This document shows positions 27,082-35,941 of a DNA stretch of 64,000 nt, one piece after another. Each line of letters starts with the position of its first letter. The first letter of the stretch is position 1. Made by a program: the position numbers and the translations under genes. A model generated the notes under the pieces. It did no database searches and had not been told where the DNA came from. It saw nothing but the letters and a program-made list of their open reading frames with translations. The stretch comes from Ramlibacter alkalitolerans (GTDB lineage: Bacteria > Pseudomonadota > Gammaproteobacteria > Burkholderiales > Burkholderiaceae_C): positions 124,001-188,000 of the forward strand of contig NZ_JAEQND010000004.1 in NCBI RefSeq assembly GCF_016722765.1, written 5' to 3'.

Positions 27082-27669
27082 ATGTCGTCCACCTTCGATG
27101 GCGCCGCGGACGCCCCGCCGCTGGCCCGCCCCCGCTCCCGCACCGACCTCTTCATCTCGTTCACGCTGCTGGCCCTGCAAGGCTTCGGGGGCGTGCTGGC
27201 CGTCGTGCAGCGCGAGCTCGTCGAGAACAAGCGCTGGATGACGCGCGAGGAATTCATCGAAGAATGGGCGGTGGCGCAGATCATGCCCGGCCCGAACGTG
27301 ATCAACCTCTCGATCTCGCTGGGCTCGCGCTACTTCGGCTTCACCGGCGCGCTGGCGGCCGTGGCCGGCCTGATCACCTTTCCGCTCGGGGTGCTGCTCG
27401 CGCTGGCGCTGTTCTATGCGCAGTACTCGGGCGACGCGCACATGGTCGGCGCCGTGCGCGGCATGGGCGCGGTGGCGGCCGGCCTCATCACGGCCACGGG
27501 GCTCAAGCTGATGCCGGCGTTGAAGCGCAACGTGCTGGGCGTGCCGCTGTCCGCCGCCCTGGGCGTGCTCGCCTTCGTGGCGATTGCGTGGCTCAAGCTG
27601 CCGCTGTTGTGGGTGCTGCTCGCGCTGGGCGGCGTCTCGTGCGTGCTCGCGTTCCGGAAGCTGGCATGA
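27082..27669 (+). CDS. chrA: chromate transporter ChrA, N-terminal-type half, 195 aa
   Basis: This is a single-domain (short-chain) ChrA protein with about six membrane segments and the family motif FGGVLAVV near residues 35-42, followed by EWAVAQIMPGPNVINLS. It overlaps the second half by four bases (ATGA), as expected for two-gene chromate transporters whose products work as a pair. GATAAT at 27069-27074 ends seven bases before the ATG and overlaps the exporter's stop codon, so a leaderless internal transcript is possible. The substrate may be chromate or another oxyanion. Confidence 0.9.
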   Translation: MSSTFDGAADAPPLARPRSRTDLFISFTLLALQGFGGVLAVVQRELVENKRWMTREEFIEEWAVAQIMPGPNVINLSISLGSRYFGFTGALAAVAGLITFPLGVLLALALFYAQYSGDAHMVGAVRGMGAVAAGLITATGLKLMPALKRNVLGVPLSAALGVLAFVAIAWLKLPLLWVLLALGGVSCVLAFRKLA

Positions 27670-28241
27670 ACCCCATCGCCATGCATGCGGGCGACTGGCT
27701 GTCGCTGCTGGTGCACTACCTGTCCCTGTCGATGCTGTGCGTGGGCGGGGCGATCACCACCGCGCCCGACATGCACCGCTTCCTGGTGCAGGAAAAGGGC
27801 TGGCTGACCGACCCGCAATTCAGCGCCTCCATCTCGATCGCCCAGGCGGCGCCGGGGCCCAACGTGCTGTTCACCGCGCTCATGGGCTGGAACGTCGGAC
27901 TCAACGCCGGCAGCCTGTGGACGGCGCTGCTGGGGATGGTCCTGTGCCTGGGCGGGATCATGCTGCCCAGTTCGCTGGTGGTGTATTTCAGCTCGCAGTG
28001 GAGCCACCGCAACCGCGACCTGCGTGCGGTGCGCGCCTTCAAGCAGGGCATGGCGCCCCTGATCATCGCCCTGCTGGTGGCGACGGGCTGGATCCTCACC
28101 ACGGCCAACGGCTATGCGCTGCGGAACTGGCCGACGTGGGCGGTGACCTTCGTGACGACGCTGGTGGTGTGGAAGACGCGCGTGCACCTGCTGTGGCTGC
28201 TGGGCGCGGGGGCGATCCTGGGGTGGATGGGGTGGTTGTGA
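27666..28241 (+). CDS. chrA: chromate transporter ChrA, C-terminal-type half, 191 aa
   Basis: The second single-domain CHR protein has the matching motif VGGAITTAPDMHRFLV and SIAQAAPGPNVLFTALMGW, with about six membrane segments of inverse predicted orientation. ATG 27666 overlaps the previous stop by four bases. Together with the first half it should form one transporter. The gene ends about 35 bases before a remnant family-A repeat. Confidence 0.9.
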   Translation: MNPIAMHAGDWLSLLVHYLSLSMLCVGGAITTAPDMHRFLVQEKGWLTDPQFSASISIAQAAPGPNVLFTALMGWNVGLNAGSLWTALLGMVLCLGGIMLPSSLVVYFSSQWSHRNRDLRAVRAFKQGMAPLIIALLVATGWILTTANGYALRNWPTWAVTFVTTLVVWKTRVHLLWLLGAGAILGWMGWL

Positions 28242-28276
28242 GGGGAGCATGAAGATGGGGCGCTGGTGCGCCCTCC

Positions 28277-28304
28277 CTGGGTCCCCGCCTGCGCGGGGAT
28301 GACG
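28277..28304. repeat. family-A repeat remnant (right arm only)
   Basis: The segment CTGGGTCCCCGCCTGCGCGGGGATGAC matches the right end of the family-A elements. The left GTCATTCCC arm is missing; a GGGCGCTGGTGCGCCC hairpin lies just upstream. It sits between convergent chrA and DUF1080 genes. Confidence 0.75.
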
Positions 28305-28319
28305 CTCCGCCGACGCGCG

Positions 28320-28934
28320 CTACAGCGGCTTGACCTCCACCTTGCGCCACTTGATCGTGCCGCGGCCCCACTGCAGTCCGATCGGGCCGCTGGCGAAGCG
28401 GCGCGCGTCCTCGCGGATGTCGATCGTCTTCTGGCCATTGAGCACCACGACGAGGTGATCGCCCCGGGCGGTGATCTCGTACGTGTTCCACTTGCCACCG
28501 GCGCGCTGGAAGTTCGCCGGCACCTTGGCCACCTTCACGATCGATCCGGTGGCGTAGCTCGGGTCGGGCCGCTGGTCGAAGATGTTGGCCTCGTAGCAGT
28601 TCTCGTCGTTCACCACCTGCGGGTTCTGGCAGCGGAAGTAGATCCCGCTGTTGGCGTCGTCGCTGGCCCAGAACTCCGCGCGCAGCATGAAGTCGCGGTA
28701 GCTGTTGTTGGTGAGGAGGTAGGCCGGGTCCTTGCCGCCGGCCGTGGCCTGGATCGCACCGTCGGTGGCCGTCCAGTTCGCCTCGCCCACGCGGCGGAAG
28801 TTCTCCATGCCGCGCGTCCCGTCGATCAGCGTGGTCCAGCCGCTGCCGGGCATCATCGATTGCATCTGGGCGCAACCGCCCAGGGTGGCGGCGAGGGCCG
28901 CCGCGGCGAGGGCCGCAACCGTGCGAGTGTTCAT
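28320..28934 (-). CDS. DUF1080 (3-keto-disaccharide hydrolase domain) lipoprotein, 204 aa
   Basis: The ATG at 28934 follows a GGAG site. The first 21 residues are a lipoprotein signal ending LGGC. The DUF1080 jelly-roll domain fills the rest: WTTLIDGTRGMENFRRVG at the start, DFMLRAEFWASDDANSGIYF in the middle, and ARRFASGPIGLQWGRGTIKW at the end, the carbohydrate-binding-like core pattern. Some homologues cleave 3-keto-glycosides; whether this one does is unknown. It probably sits in the outer membrane or periplasm. The 149 bases upstream hold no gene. Confidence 0.85.
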   Translation of the reverse strand: MNTRTVAALAAAALAATLGGCAQMQSMMPGSGWTTLIDGTRGMENFRRVGEANWTATDGAIQATAGGKDPAYLLTNNSYRDFMLRAEFWASDDANSGIYFRCQNPQVVNDENCYEANIFDQRPDPSYATGSIVKVAKVPANFQRAGGKWNTYEITARGDHLVVVLNGQKTIDIREDARRFASGPIGLQWGRGTIKWRKVEVKPL

Positions 28935-29083
28935 CGGGGGGTCTCCTTGTTCTACCCGCGCGGATCGCGCGTGCGGCGAATCTTGGAGGCGTTCCTCCGC
29001 GCGGCGCAAGAGAGGAACAACTAGCGCAGGCTGCGACGACGCGTCGTTGCCGTGGCTCCGGAGGTCGACGCGCCTGCCGCTCC

Positions 29084-29803
29084 TCAGTCCTGCAGCAGCA
29101 GCGGCAGCAGCACGGCGGCGGTGCCGCGCAGCACCGCATCGGCAGCGTCGTCGAGGTCGCTCGCCCGCGGATTGAGCACGACGACGCGGCCCTGGGTGGC
29201 GCGCGCCAGTCCGGCCGCCGGATAGACCGCGCCCGAGGTCCCCACCACCAGCATCAGGTCGCACCCGGCCGCGGCCGCTTGCGCGGCCGCCAGTTCGTGC
29301 GCCGGCAGCATCTCGCCGAACCAGACCACGGCCGGCCGCCGCAGGTTGCCGCAGGCGGCACAGCGTGGCGGTCGGCCCGCCTGCGGGTCGGCCGAGTTGC
29401 AGCAGGTCCGAGGTGCGTCCAGCCACTGGTCCTGCGTGATGCTGCCGTGCAGGGCCAGCACGCCGGGTGAGCCGGCCCGCTGGTGCAGCCCGTCGACGTT
29501 CTGCGTCACCACGGTGAGCCGCCCCGGATGCCGCTGCTGGAAGGCGGCGATCGCGCGGTGCCCCGCGTTCGGTTCCACCTTCGCCACGGCGGCGCGGCGT
29601 TCCGCATACCAGTCCCACACCATCTCCGGCCGGGCGCGGAAGGCCTCCTCCGTCGCCAGTTCCTCCGGCCGGAACTTCGCCCACAGGCCGGTCTGCGCGT
29701 CGCGGAAGGTCGGGACGCCCGATTCGGCGCTCATGCCGGCGCCGCTCAGCACGACGATCCGGCGCGCCGCACGCACCCAGTCGCGCACCTGTTCCGGCTT
29801 CAT
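29084..29803 (-). CDS. cobB: sirtuin NAD-dependent protein deacylase, 239 aa
   Basis: Sir2 enzymes remove acyl groups from lysines using NAD+. The NAD motif GAGMSAESGVPTFR (21-34), TQNVDGLH (100-107), catalytic His119 and zinc cysteines (134 or 135, 148, 151, plus a fourth nearby) are present. Tyr66 and Arg69 form the YxxR pair that marks class III, desuccinylase-type sirtuins. The ATG overlaps the upstream flavoprotein's TGA (ATGA), so it is translated with it. Its place at the end of an rlmB-flavoprotein operon is unusual. Confidence 0.92.
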   Translation of the reverse strand: MKPEQVRDWVRAARRIVVLSGAGMSAESGVPTFRDAQTGLWAKFRPEELATEEAFRARPEMVWDWYAERRAAVAKVEPNAGHRAIAAFQQRHPGRLTVVTQNVDGLHQRAGSPGVLALHGSITQDQWLDAPRTCCNSADPQAGRPPRCAACGNLRRPAVVWFGEMLPAHELAAAQAAAAGCDLMLVVGTSGAVYPAAGLARATQGRVVVLNPRASDLDDAADAVLRGTAAVLLPLLLQD

Positions 29804-30924
29804 CCCTGCCCGGCCCCGCTGCGCAGCGCCGGCGTGCCCTTGGAATGGAAATAGACCCGCTCGCCGATCCTGCGCATGGCGCGCGTGCGCAGCAGCAGGT
29901 TGTACGTCCAGTCGCCCTGCGTCCATTCGAAGACGGCGCGAACGACCCGCTTGATGCGAAAGCGCGGGTACTGCCGCGGCAGCCAGCCGGCCGGGTCCGC
30001 CACCTTGCCGGCAATGAAGCGTGCCACGGCCTCGCCGGCCTCCTCGCCGTAGCGCAGCGCCGCATGGATGCCGCCGGCGGTGGCGGGCGAGACCAGCCCT
30101 GCTGCGTCGCCCACCAGCAGCGCGCGGGCGCGAGCGACCACGGGCAGGCGGCCGCCGCAGGGGATCATGCCGGCCCGGATCGAAGTGGGAGCGCCGCGAG
30201 GTGTCACGCGCCCTTCCGTCTTGCGCAGGAAGGCGGCCAAGTCCACGCGGCCCTGCCGCGATCCGGGGTTCACGCGCCGCGCGAGGCCGATCTGCGTCAC
30301 GCCCACGCCGGCGAAGCCCCAGCCGATGTAGCCGGGCGCGAGCTGCGAATCGAGGAAGCAATGCAGGTAGTTCGGCTCGAGGTCGGCCTGCGCGTACTCG
30401 TGCTCCACGCCGAACAGGAACTGCCGGTTCTGTGACAGGCCCAGCGCCTTGGCGACGCGCGAATGCGGCCCGTCGGCGCCCACGATGTAGTGGCACAGCA
30501 CGGTCTCGCCGGTGCCCAGCACCACCGACCAGGGGTCGTGCTCGCGCTCGCGCCGCACCGAGGTGAACAGCGCGCCGTAGCGCACCTCGGCGCCCGCGGC
30601 CTGCACGATGCCCACCATCCACTGCATCAGCCGCGGAACGTCGGTGGCCCAGAAGTAGTAGCCGGGCGCATGCAGGTCCACGTGCCGCAGGTTGGGCGCA
30701 TACAGGCGCACCCCTTCGATGCGGCGCACCAGTTCGGAGGGGACGTCGCGCAGCCACGGGATCGTGTCGACCGCGTCCTTGACGATCATCCCGGTGGTGT
30801 GCAGGCGTGCGCCGGCCCCCGGCTTCTTGTCGATCACCAGCACCCGCGAGCCGCCCAGCGCCGCTGCGCGGGCACAGGCCAGCCCGGCGAAACTCGCGCC
30901 GACGACGACCAGGTCGTAGATCAC
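29800..30924 (-). CDS. geranylgeranyl-reductase-like FAD-dependent oxidoreductase, 374 aa
   Basis: A GTG start at 30924 overlaps the rlmB TGA (GTGA) and puts the Rossmann motif directly at the N-terminus ([18 protein letters not shown]). A second FAD signature, [20 protein letters not shown] (about 277-296), and the general length place it in the geranylgeranyl reductase/NAD(P)-FAD oxidoreductase group. The first FAD loop reads GASFAG instead of GxGxxG. The substrate is unknown; isoprenoid or lipid reduction is the family's best known role. It is embedded between an rRNA methylase and a sirtuin by four-base overlaps on both sides. Confidence 0.82.
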   Translation of the reverse strand: MIYDLVVVGASFAGLACARAAALGGSRVLVIDKKPGAGARLHTTGMIVKDAVDTIPWLRDVPSELVRRIEGVRLYAPNLRHVDLHAPGYYFWATDVPRLMQWMVGIVQAAGAEVRYGALFTSVRREREHDPWSVVLGTGETVLCHYIVGADGPHSRVAKALGLSQNRQFLFGVEHEYAQADLEPNYLHCFLDSQLAPGYIGWGFAGVGVTQIGLARRVNPGSRQGRVDLAAFLRKTEGRVTPRGAPTSIRAGMIPCGGRLPVVARARALLVGDAAGLVSPATAGGIHAALRYGEEAGEAVARFIAGKVADPAGWLPRQYPRFRIKRVVRAVFEWTQGDWTYNLLLRTRAMRRIGERVYFHSKGTPALRSGAGQG

Positions 30925-31664
30925 CGGCTGCCCCGCTGGCGCACCGCCTCGTACAGGCAGATACCGCTGGCGACCGACACGTTGAGGCTCTCCACCGCAC
31001 CCAGCATGGGGATGGAGACCAGGGCATCGCAGGTCTTGCGCGTGAGCTGGCGCAGCCCGGTGCCTTCCGCGCCGAGAACGAGCGCGGTCGGCGCCTTCAC
31101 GTCGGCCTCGTAGAGCGACTGCGTGGCTTCGTCGCTCAGGCCCAGGCACCAGATGTTGCGCTCCTTGAGTTCACCGAGCGTGCGCGCGAGATTGGTGACC
31201 ATGAAGTACGGCACCGTCTCGGCCGCGCCGCTGGCGACCTTGGCCACGGTGGCGTTGATGCCGACCGCGTGGTCCTTGGGCGCGATCACCGCGTGCGCGC
31301 CGGCACCGTCGGCCACGCGCAGGCAGGCGCCCAGGTTGTGCGGGTCGGTCACGCCATCGAGCACCAGCAGCAGCGGCGGCTCCTGCAGCGCGTCGAGCAG
31401 GTCGTCGAGCGAATGGGTGAGCTGCAGCGCCTCGACGCGGGCGACCACGCCCTGGTGGCCGGCACTGCCCGCCAGCCGCGACAGGCGCAGGCCGTCCGCC
31501 TCGATCGGACGTAGGCCGGCCTCCTGCGCCTTCTGCAGGAACTGGCGCATCCGCGCGTCCTTGCGCGACGCGTCGATATAGAGTTCGAGGATGGATTTCG
31601 GGGCGGTGCGCAGCCGCACGCCCACGGCATGGAAGCCGAACAGGACTTTCGGGGGAGACGACAT
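30921..31664 (-). CDS. rlmB: 23S rRNA 2'-O-methyltransferase RlmB, 247 aa
   Basis: A SpoU-family methylase that modifies G2251 of 23S rRNA (E. coli numbering) using S-adenosylmethionine. The three SpoU motifs are clear: [25 protein letters not shown] and [18 protein letters not shown], which make the trefoil knot. The N-terminal substrate-binding domain starts at [10 protein letters not shown]. The ATG at 31664 has no ribosome site, but a GATAAT hexamer within a perfect GGCGGGATAATCCCGCC palindrome ends eight bases upstream, suggesting a nearly leaderless transcript. Confidence 0.94.
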   Translation of the reverse strand: MSSPPKVLFGFHAVGVRLRTAPKSILELYIDASRKDARMRQFLQKAQEAGLRPIEADGLRLSRLAGSAGHQGVVARVEALQLTHSLDDLLDALQEPPLLLVLDGVTDPHNLGACLRVADGAGAHAVIAPKDHAVGINATVAKVASGAAETVPYFMVTNLARTLGELKERNIWCLGLSDEATQSLYEADVKAPTALVLGAEGTGLRQLTRKTCDALVSIPMLGAVESLNVSVASGICLYEAVRQRGSR

Positions 31665-31682
31665 TGGGCGGGATTATCCCGC
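31665..31682 (-). promoter_or_regulatory. candidate -10 (GATAAT) inside a palindrome before rlmB
   Basis: On the minus strand GATAAT occupies 31678-31673, eight bases before the ATG, within GGCGGGATAATCCCGCC. It could be both a -10 element and a dimer-binding site. No convincing -35 was found. Confidence 0.4.
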
Positions 31683-31708
31683 CTTGCCATCCCTGCGCCA
31701 CCGCCTCC

Positions 31709-32677
31709 TCAGTCGATGCGCGCGCCGGAGGTCCGCACCACCTGCGACCAGCGCTGGATGTCGGCCGCCAGCATCATGCCGAACTGCTCCGGCGAGGTGG
31801 CAAAGGGATCCGCGCCGTTGGCGGCGAACTTGTCCAGCAGGTCGCGGTCGCGCAGCACCTCGGCGACGTCGGCGTTGATCTTCCGGACCACGGCTTCCGG
31901 CGTGCCGGCCGGCGCCAGCAGGCCGAACCAGGGGCTCAGCTCGAAGCCTTGCAGGCCCGCCTCGCCCAGCGTGGGCACGTTGGGGAAGGCCGCCGAGCGA
32001 TGCGCGCCCGTCACCGCCAAGGCCCGCACCTTCTCGCCCCGGATGTGGCCGGCCACGGACGGCAGGCTGGCGAAGGTCATCTGGATCTGGCCGGCGATGG
32101 TGTCCGTCAAGGCCCCGGCCGCGCCCTTGTAGGGCACGTGGACCAGCTTGGTCCCCTGGCTCATGTTGACCATCTCGCCCAGCAGCTGATTGAGGGAGCC
32201 GTTGCCGGCCGAACCGAAGTTCACCTGGCCCGGGTGCGCCCTGGCGTAGGCGACCAGTTCGGCCACCGTCTTGGGCGGGAAGTTCTGGTGGACGACCATG
32301 GCGAAGGGCACCGTGGCCACCGTCGCGACGGTCACGAAATCCTTGTAGGGATCGTACGGCAGCGACTTGTAGAGGCTGCCGTTGATGGCCTGCGTGCCCA
32401 CGTAGCTCATGAGGAGCGTGTAGCCGTCGGCCGGCGACTTGGCGACGAAATCCGTGCCCACGTTCCCGCCCGCGCCGGGCTTGTTCTCCACCACCACCGG
32501 CTGGCCCCAGCGCTCGGACAGCTTCTGGCCCACGATGCGGGCGAGCGCGTCGGAAGCGCCGCCGGGCGTCTGCGGCACCACCAGCTTCACCGGCCTGGCC
32601 GGAAAGGACTGGGCGGCGGCGGGGCCGGCGGTGCAGGCAGCCAGCAGCAGCACGGCGGCGAATCTTTGCAGGAACAT
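31709..32677 (-). CDS. Bug-family (TctC-like) periplasmic binding protein, 322 aa
   Basis: A signal peptide (residues 1-22, ending Ala-Ala-Ala-Gln) precedes the Bug fold: PVKLVVPQTPGGASDALARI (a ligand-loop segment), VVVENKPGAGGNVGTDFVA and the hinge region VPYKGAAGALTD, all standard. These proteins capture carboxylates, aromatic acids or amides for TctAB-type carriers. Burkholderiales have many orphan copies; no tctAB adjoins this one. It lies 22 bases downstream of a TauD-type dioxygenase gene in the same direction, so its ligand may be related to that enzyme's substrate (inference). Confidence 0.92.
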   Translation of the reverse strand: MFLQRFAAVLLLAACTAGPAAAQSFPARPVKLVVPQTPGGASDALARIVGQKLSERWGQPVVVENKPGAGGNVGTDFVAKSPADGYTLLMSYVGTQAINGSLYKSLPYDPYKDFVTVATVATVPFAMVVHQNFPPKTVAELVAYARAHPGQVNFGSAGNGSLNQLLGEMVNMSQGTKLVHVPYKGAAGALTDTIAGQIQMTFASLPSVAGHIRGEKVRALAVTGAHRSAAFPNVPTLGEAGLQGFELSPWFGLLAPAGTPEAVVRKINADVAEVLRDRDLLDKFAANGADPFATSPEQFGMMLAADIQRWSQVVRTSGARID

Positions 32678-32699
32678 GCGCGATCTCCTGGAGGCGGGT

Positions 32700-33533
32700 T
32701 CAGCGCGGCGTATCGCCGGCGAGGGTGATGCGGTGCATCAGGCGGCGGTAGCCGTGGTAGTCGTTGACCGGGTTGTGCTGCACGCAGCGGTTGTCCCAGA
32801 ACGCCAGCGAGCCGGGCTGCCACGCGAAGCGGCAGGTGAACTCGGGCCGCACCTGGTGCTGGAACAGGAACTGCAGCAGCGGCGCGCTTTCTTCCTCGGT
32901 CATGCCGTCGAAGCGCAGCGTGTGCGCCACGTTGACGTACAGCGCCTTGCGGCCCGTCTCCGGATGCGTGCGCACGACCGGATGCGAAGCGACGTAGTCC
33001 TTCCTCGCGTCGGCGCGGCCGTCCGAGGCGATGCGGTCCTCGCGCGTCTTCGAGACATCGGCCTTGGCCGAGCTGCTGATCGCCCGCAGCGGAGCCAGCA
33101 GCTGGCGCATGCCTTCGGACAGCGCCTCGTAGGCGGCGTACTGGCTGGCGAACAGCGTGTCGCCGCCGAAAGGCGGCAGTTCGCGCGCGAGCAGCATCGA
33201 GCCCATGGGCGGCTGCGCGAGGTAGGTGGTGTCGGAATGCCAGATGCCGCCGAAGTTGGTGCGCTCGTGTTCGAGCTTCTTGACTTCGATGATCACCGGG
33301 TAGCCTTCGAGTCCCTTGACGAAGGGGTACTCGACGGGCTCCCCCATCGCCTGGGCGAAGCGCAGGAACTGCTCGGGCGTGAGCTCCTGCCCGTGCAGGA
33401 AGATGACCTGATGCTCCAGGAAGACCTGGCGGATCCGCTGGGCGAGGCTCCCGGAGAGATCACGGGCCAGGTCGACCCCCTGGATCTCGGCCCCGAGGGC
33501 GCCGGCCACGCGCTTGACTGCGAACTCGGACAT
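32700..33533 (-). CDS. TauD/TfdA family Fe(II)/2-oxoglutarate dioxygenase, 277 aa
   Basis: The iron ligands are His99 and Asp101 in WHSDTTY and the distal His253 in RCVQHNPV. The arginine that holds 2-oxoglutarate lies in the RRLMHRITL tail. Members hydroxylate taurine, 2,4-D, sulfonates or other acids; the sequence alone does not tell which. The Bug binding protein gene downstream suggests uptake of the substrate. A TAGCAT hexamer nine bases before the ATG and no ribosome site again suggest a leaderless start. Confidence 0.92.
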   Translation of the reverse strand: MSEFAVKRVAGALGAEIQGVDLARDLSGSLAQRIRQVFLEHQVIFLHGQELTPEQFLRFAQAMGEPVEYPFVKGLEGYPVIIEVKKLEHERTNFGGIWHSDTTYLAQPPMGSMLLARELPPFGGDTLFASQYAAYEALSEGMRQLLAPLRAISSSAKADVSKTREDRIASDGRADARKDYVASHPVVRTHPETGRKALYVNVAHTLRFDGMTEEESAPLLQFLFQHQVRPEFTCRFAWQPGSLAFWDNRCVQHNPVNDYHGYRRLMHRITLAGDTPR

Positions 33534-33583
33534 GGTGGAGGCATGCTAACGGCGCGCCCGCGCCGCGGGGAGGTGGGAATCCC

Positions 33584-34246
33584 TCAGGCCGCGACTTCGA
33601 TCGTGATGCGGCGCTCGCAGCGCTCGGCGATGCCGCGGTCGTGCGTGACGAGCACGAGCGTCGTGCCCTGCTCCCGGTTCAGCTCGAACATCAGGTCCAT
33701 CACGGTCTCGCCGGTGGCGAAATCGAGGCTGCCGGTCGGCTCGTCGGCCAGCAGCACCGCCGGCCGGACCACGAAGGCGCGCGCCAGCGCCACGCGCTGC
33801 TGCTCGCCGCCGGAGAGCACGCGCGGATAGTGTCCGAGCCGCTCGCCGAGGCCGACGCGCGCCAGCATCTCGGTGGCGGATTTGCGCGCGTCGCGCCGGC
33901 CCGCCAGTTCCAGCGGCAGCATCACGTTCTCCAGCGCCGTCAGGTTGCCCATGAGCTGGAAGCTCTGGAACACGAAGCCGACCTGGCGCGCCCGCAGTTC
34001 GGCGCGCGCATCCTCGTCGATCGCGAACAGGTCCTGCCCCGCCACGCGCACCGTGCCGCGGGTGGGCGTGTCCAGGCCGGCGACGATCGACAGCAGCGTG
34101 CTCTTGCCCGAGCCGGAGGCGCCGACGATGGCCGCCGTTTCCCGCGGCGCCAGGGAGAAATCGATATCGCGGAGAATCTCCAGGGTGCCCGTCGAATCGG
34201 TGACGGACTTGTAAACGTGTTCTACGGAGATGATGGGTTCGGACAT
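33584..34246 (-). CDS. ybbA: ABC transporter ATP-binding protein YbbA-like (LolD type), 220 aa
   Basis: All nucleotide-binding motifs are present: Walker A GASGSGKST (42-50), Q-loop, signature LSGGEQQRVALARA, Walker B VLLADEPTGSLD and the switch VTHD. The protein is of the MacB/LolD class that partners with FtsX-like permeases. In E. coli the equivalent ybbA is divergent from tesA and followed by the permease ybbP; here tesA is present but no permease gene follows. Its start codon overlaps the tesA start on the opposite strand in a shared CATG. Confidence 0.9.
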   Translation of the reverse strand: MSEPIISVEHVYKSVTDSTGTLEILRDIDFSLAPRETAAIVGASGSGKSTLLSIVAGLDTPTRGTVRVAGQDLFAIDEDARAELRARQVGFVFQSFQLMGNLTALENVMLPLELAGRRDARKSATEMLARVGLGERLGHYPRVLSGGEQQRVALARAFVVRPAVLLADEPTGSLDFATGETVMDLMFELNREQGTTLVLVTHDRGIAERCERRITIEVAA

Positions 34247-34883
34247 GCGGCTTGGCAGATGGAGGCGGCGTGACTTTCTCGCCGGGGTGCTGGTCGCCGC
34301 CGGCGGCAGCGCCGTGGCGGCAGGCACGCCCGTGATCCTGGTCGTGGGCGATTCGCTGAGCGCCGAGTATGGCCTGAAGCGCGGCACCGGCTGGGTGCCG
34401 CTGCTGGAACAGCGGCTGGCGCAGGAGAAGATCGCCGCCAGGGTCGTCAACGCCAGCATCAGCGGCGACACCACCTCGGGCGGGCGCTCGCGGCTGCCGG
34501 CGCTGCTGCAGCAGCACCAGCCGACGCACGTGATCCTCGAACTGGGAGGCAACGACGCCTTGCGCGGGCTGCCGCTGGCGATGACGGACGAAAACCTCTC
34601 GCAGATGGTGGACCTGGCGCGCAAGTCCGGTGCGCGCGTGCTGCTGGTGGGCATGCAGGTGCCGCCGAACTACGGCAGCGATTACGCGCGCCGGTTCTCG
34701 GAGCTGTTCGAGAAGGTGGCCAGGCGCCACCAGGCGGCGCTGGTGCCCTTCCTGCTGGCCGGCATCGCCGACGCACCCGATGCCATGAACCTGTTCCAGT
34801 CCGACCGCATCCACCCGAAGGCGCAGGCGCAGCCGCGGATGCTGGAGAACGTCTGGGCTGAATTGAAGAAGATTTTGAAATGA
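34245..34883 (+). CDS. tesA: TesA-like arylesterase/lysophospholipase, SGNH hydrolase, 212 aa
   Basis: The SGNH blocks are complete: GDSLSAEYGL (nucleophile Ser37), a Gly in block II, GGND in block III and DRIHP with the catalytic Asp-x-x-His near the end. The N-terminus has a twin-arginine-like signal (RRRDFLAG before a hydrophobic stretch), so it should be periplasmic. Start options are ATG 34230, 34233 and 34245; the last gives the cleanest signal, while GGAG at 34226 better suits 34233. The stop overlaps mnmH (ATGA). Confidence 0.88.
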   Translation: MRLGRWRRRDFLAGVLVAAGGSAVAAGTPVILVVGDSLSAEYGLKRGTGWVPLLEQRLAQEKIAARVVNASISGDTTSGGRSRLPALLQQHQPTHVILELGGNDALRGLPLAMTDENLSQMVDLARKSGARVLLVGMQVPPNYGSDYARRFSELFEKVARRHQAALVPFLLAGIADAPDAMNLFQSDRIHPKAQAQPRMLENVWAELKKILK

Positions 34884-35935
34884 GCGTGCGAGCGATTCCG
34901 GCGGCGGAGGCGATCGCGCGGCTGGCCGATTTCGACGCGGTGATCGACGCCCGCAGCGAAGCCGAGTACGCCGAGGACCACCTGCCGCACGCCGTGAACT
35001 GGCCCTCGCTGGACAACGCGCAGCGGCACGAAGTCGGCACCCTGTACAAGCAGGTCAGCTCCTTCGAGGCGCGCAAGCGCGGCGCCGCACTGGTGGCGGC
35101 CAACATCGCCCGCCATATCGAGCGCGAGGTGATGGACAAGCCGAAGGACTGGAAGCCGCTGGTGTACTGCTGGCGCGGCGGCCAGCGCAGCGGCTCGCTG
35201 TCGCTGGTGCTCGGGCAGATCGGCTTCCAGGTGCACCTGGTGGAAGGCGGCTACAAGGCTTTCCGTGGCGCACTGCTGGCCGAACTGCCCGCGCTGGTGA
35301 ACCGGCTGCAGTACCGCGTCGTCTGCGGCCCGACGGGATCGGGCAAGACGCGCCTGCTGCAGGCGCTGCAGGCGGCGGGCGCGCAGGTCCTCGACCTCGA
35401 AGCGCTGGCGAGCCACCGCAGCTCGGTGCTGGGCCTAATTCCCGGCCAGCCGCAGCCGACGCAGAAGCGCTTCGACACGCTGGTGTGGGACACGCTGCGC
35501 GGCTTCGATCCGGCCCGTCCGGTCTACGTGGAAAGCGAGAGCCGCAAGGTCGGCAACGTTGCCGTGCCCGAGGCGCTGATCGAGGCGATGCGCGCGAGCC
35601 CCTGCCTGCGGCTGGACCTGCCGGAGGACGAGCGCGTGCAGCTGCTGCTGGAGGACTACGACTTCTTCAGCCGCGACCGCGACCTGTTCTGCCAGCGGCT
35701 GGAGGCTCTCACGCAATTGCGCGGCCGCGAGCAGGTGCATGCGTGGCAGCAGCAGGTGCGCGCGGGCGAGATCGAGCCCGTCGTGCGCGAGCTGCTGGTG
35801 AAGCACTACGACCCGGGCTATGCCGGCTCGACGCAGCGCAATTTCAGGCAGTTCGGCGAAGCGAAGCCTATCGCGCCGAGGAACCGGACGCCGCAGGCGA
35901 TGTCGGAACTGGCGCAGGAACTGGTCGCCGACTGA
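34880..35935 (+). CDS. mnmH: tRNA 2-selenouridine synthase MnmH (SelU), 351 aa
   Basis: MnmH replaces sulfur by selenium in the 2-thiouridine of tRNA position 34, using selenophosphate, via a geranylated intermediate. The rhodanese domain carries catalytic Cys97 in VYCWRGGQRSGS; a P-loop GPTGSGKT (150-157) begins the C-terminal domain, as in the family. It is translated with tesA (four-base overlap). The E. coli homologue ybbB also lies in the ybb locus, so this neighbourhood is old. A selD gene for selenophosphate must be elsewhere. Confidence 0.93.
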   Translation: MSVRAIPAAEAIARLADFDAVIDARSEAEYAEDHLPHAVNWPSLDNAQRHEVGTLYKQVSSFEARKRGAALVAANIARHIEREVMDKPKDWKPLVYCWRGGQRSGSLSLVLGQIGFQVHLVEGGYKAFRGALLAELPALVNRLQYRVVCGPTGSGKTRLLQALQAAGAQVLDLEALASHRSSVLGLIPGQPQPTQKRFDTLVWDTLRGFDPARPVYVESESRKVGNVAVPEALIEAMRASPCLRLDLPEDERVQLLLEDYDFFSRDRDLFCQRLEALTQLRGREQVHAWQQQVRAGEIEPVVRELLVKHYDPGYAGSTQRNFRQFGEAKPIAPRNRTPQAMSELAQELVAD

Positions 35936-35941
35936 GCGCCC

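Noticed and set aside
29084..31027. Sirtuin extended upstream as a 647-residue fusion protein
   Set aside because: The upstream part is a shadow of the flavoprotein gene; the sirtuin ATG at 29803 overlaps the flavoprotein stop and gives a standard length.
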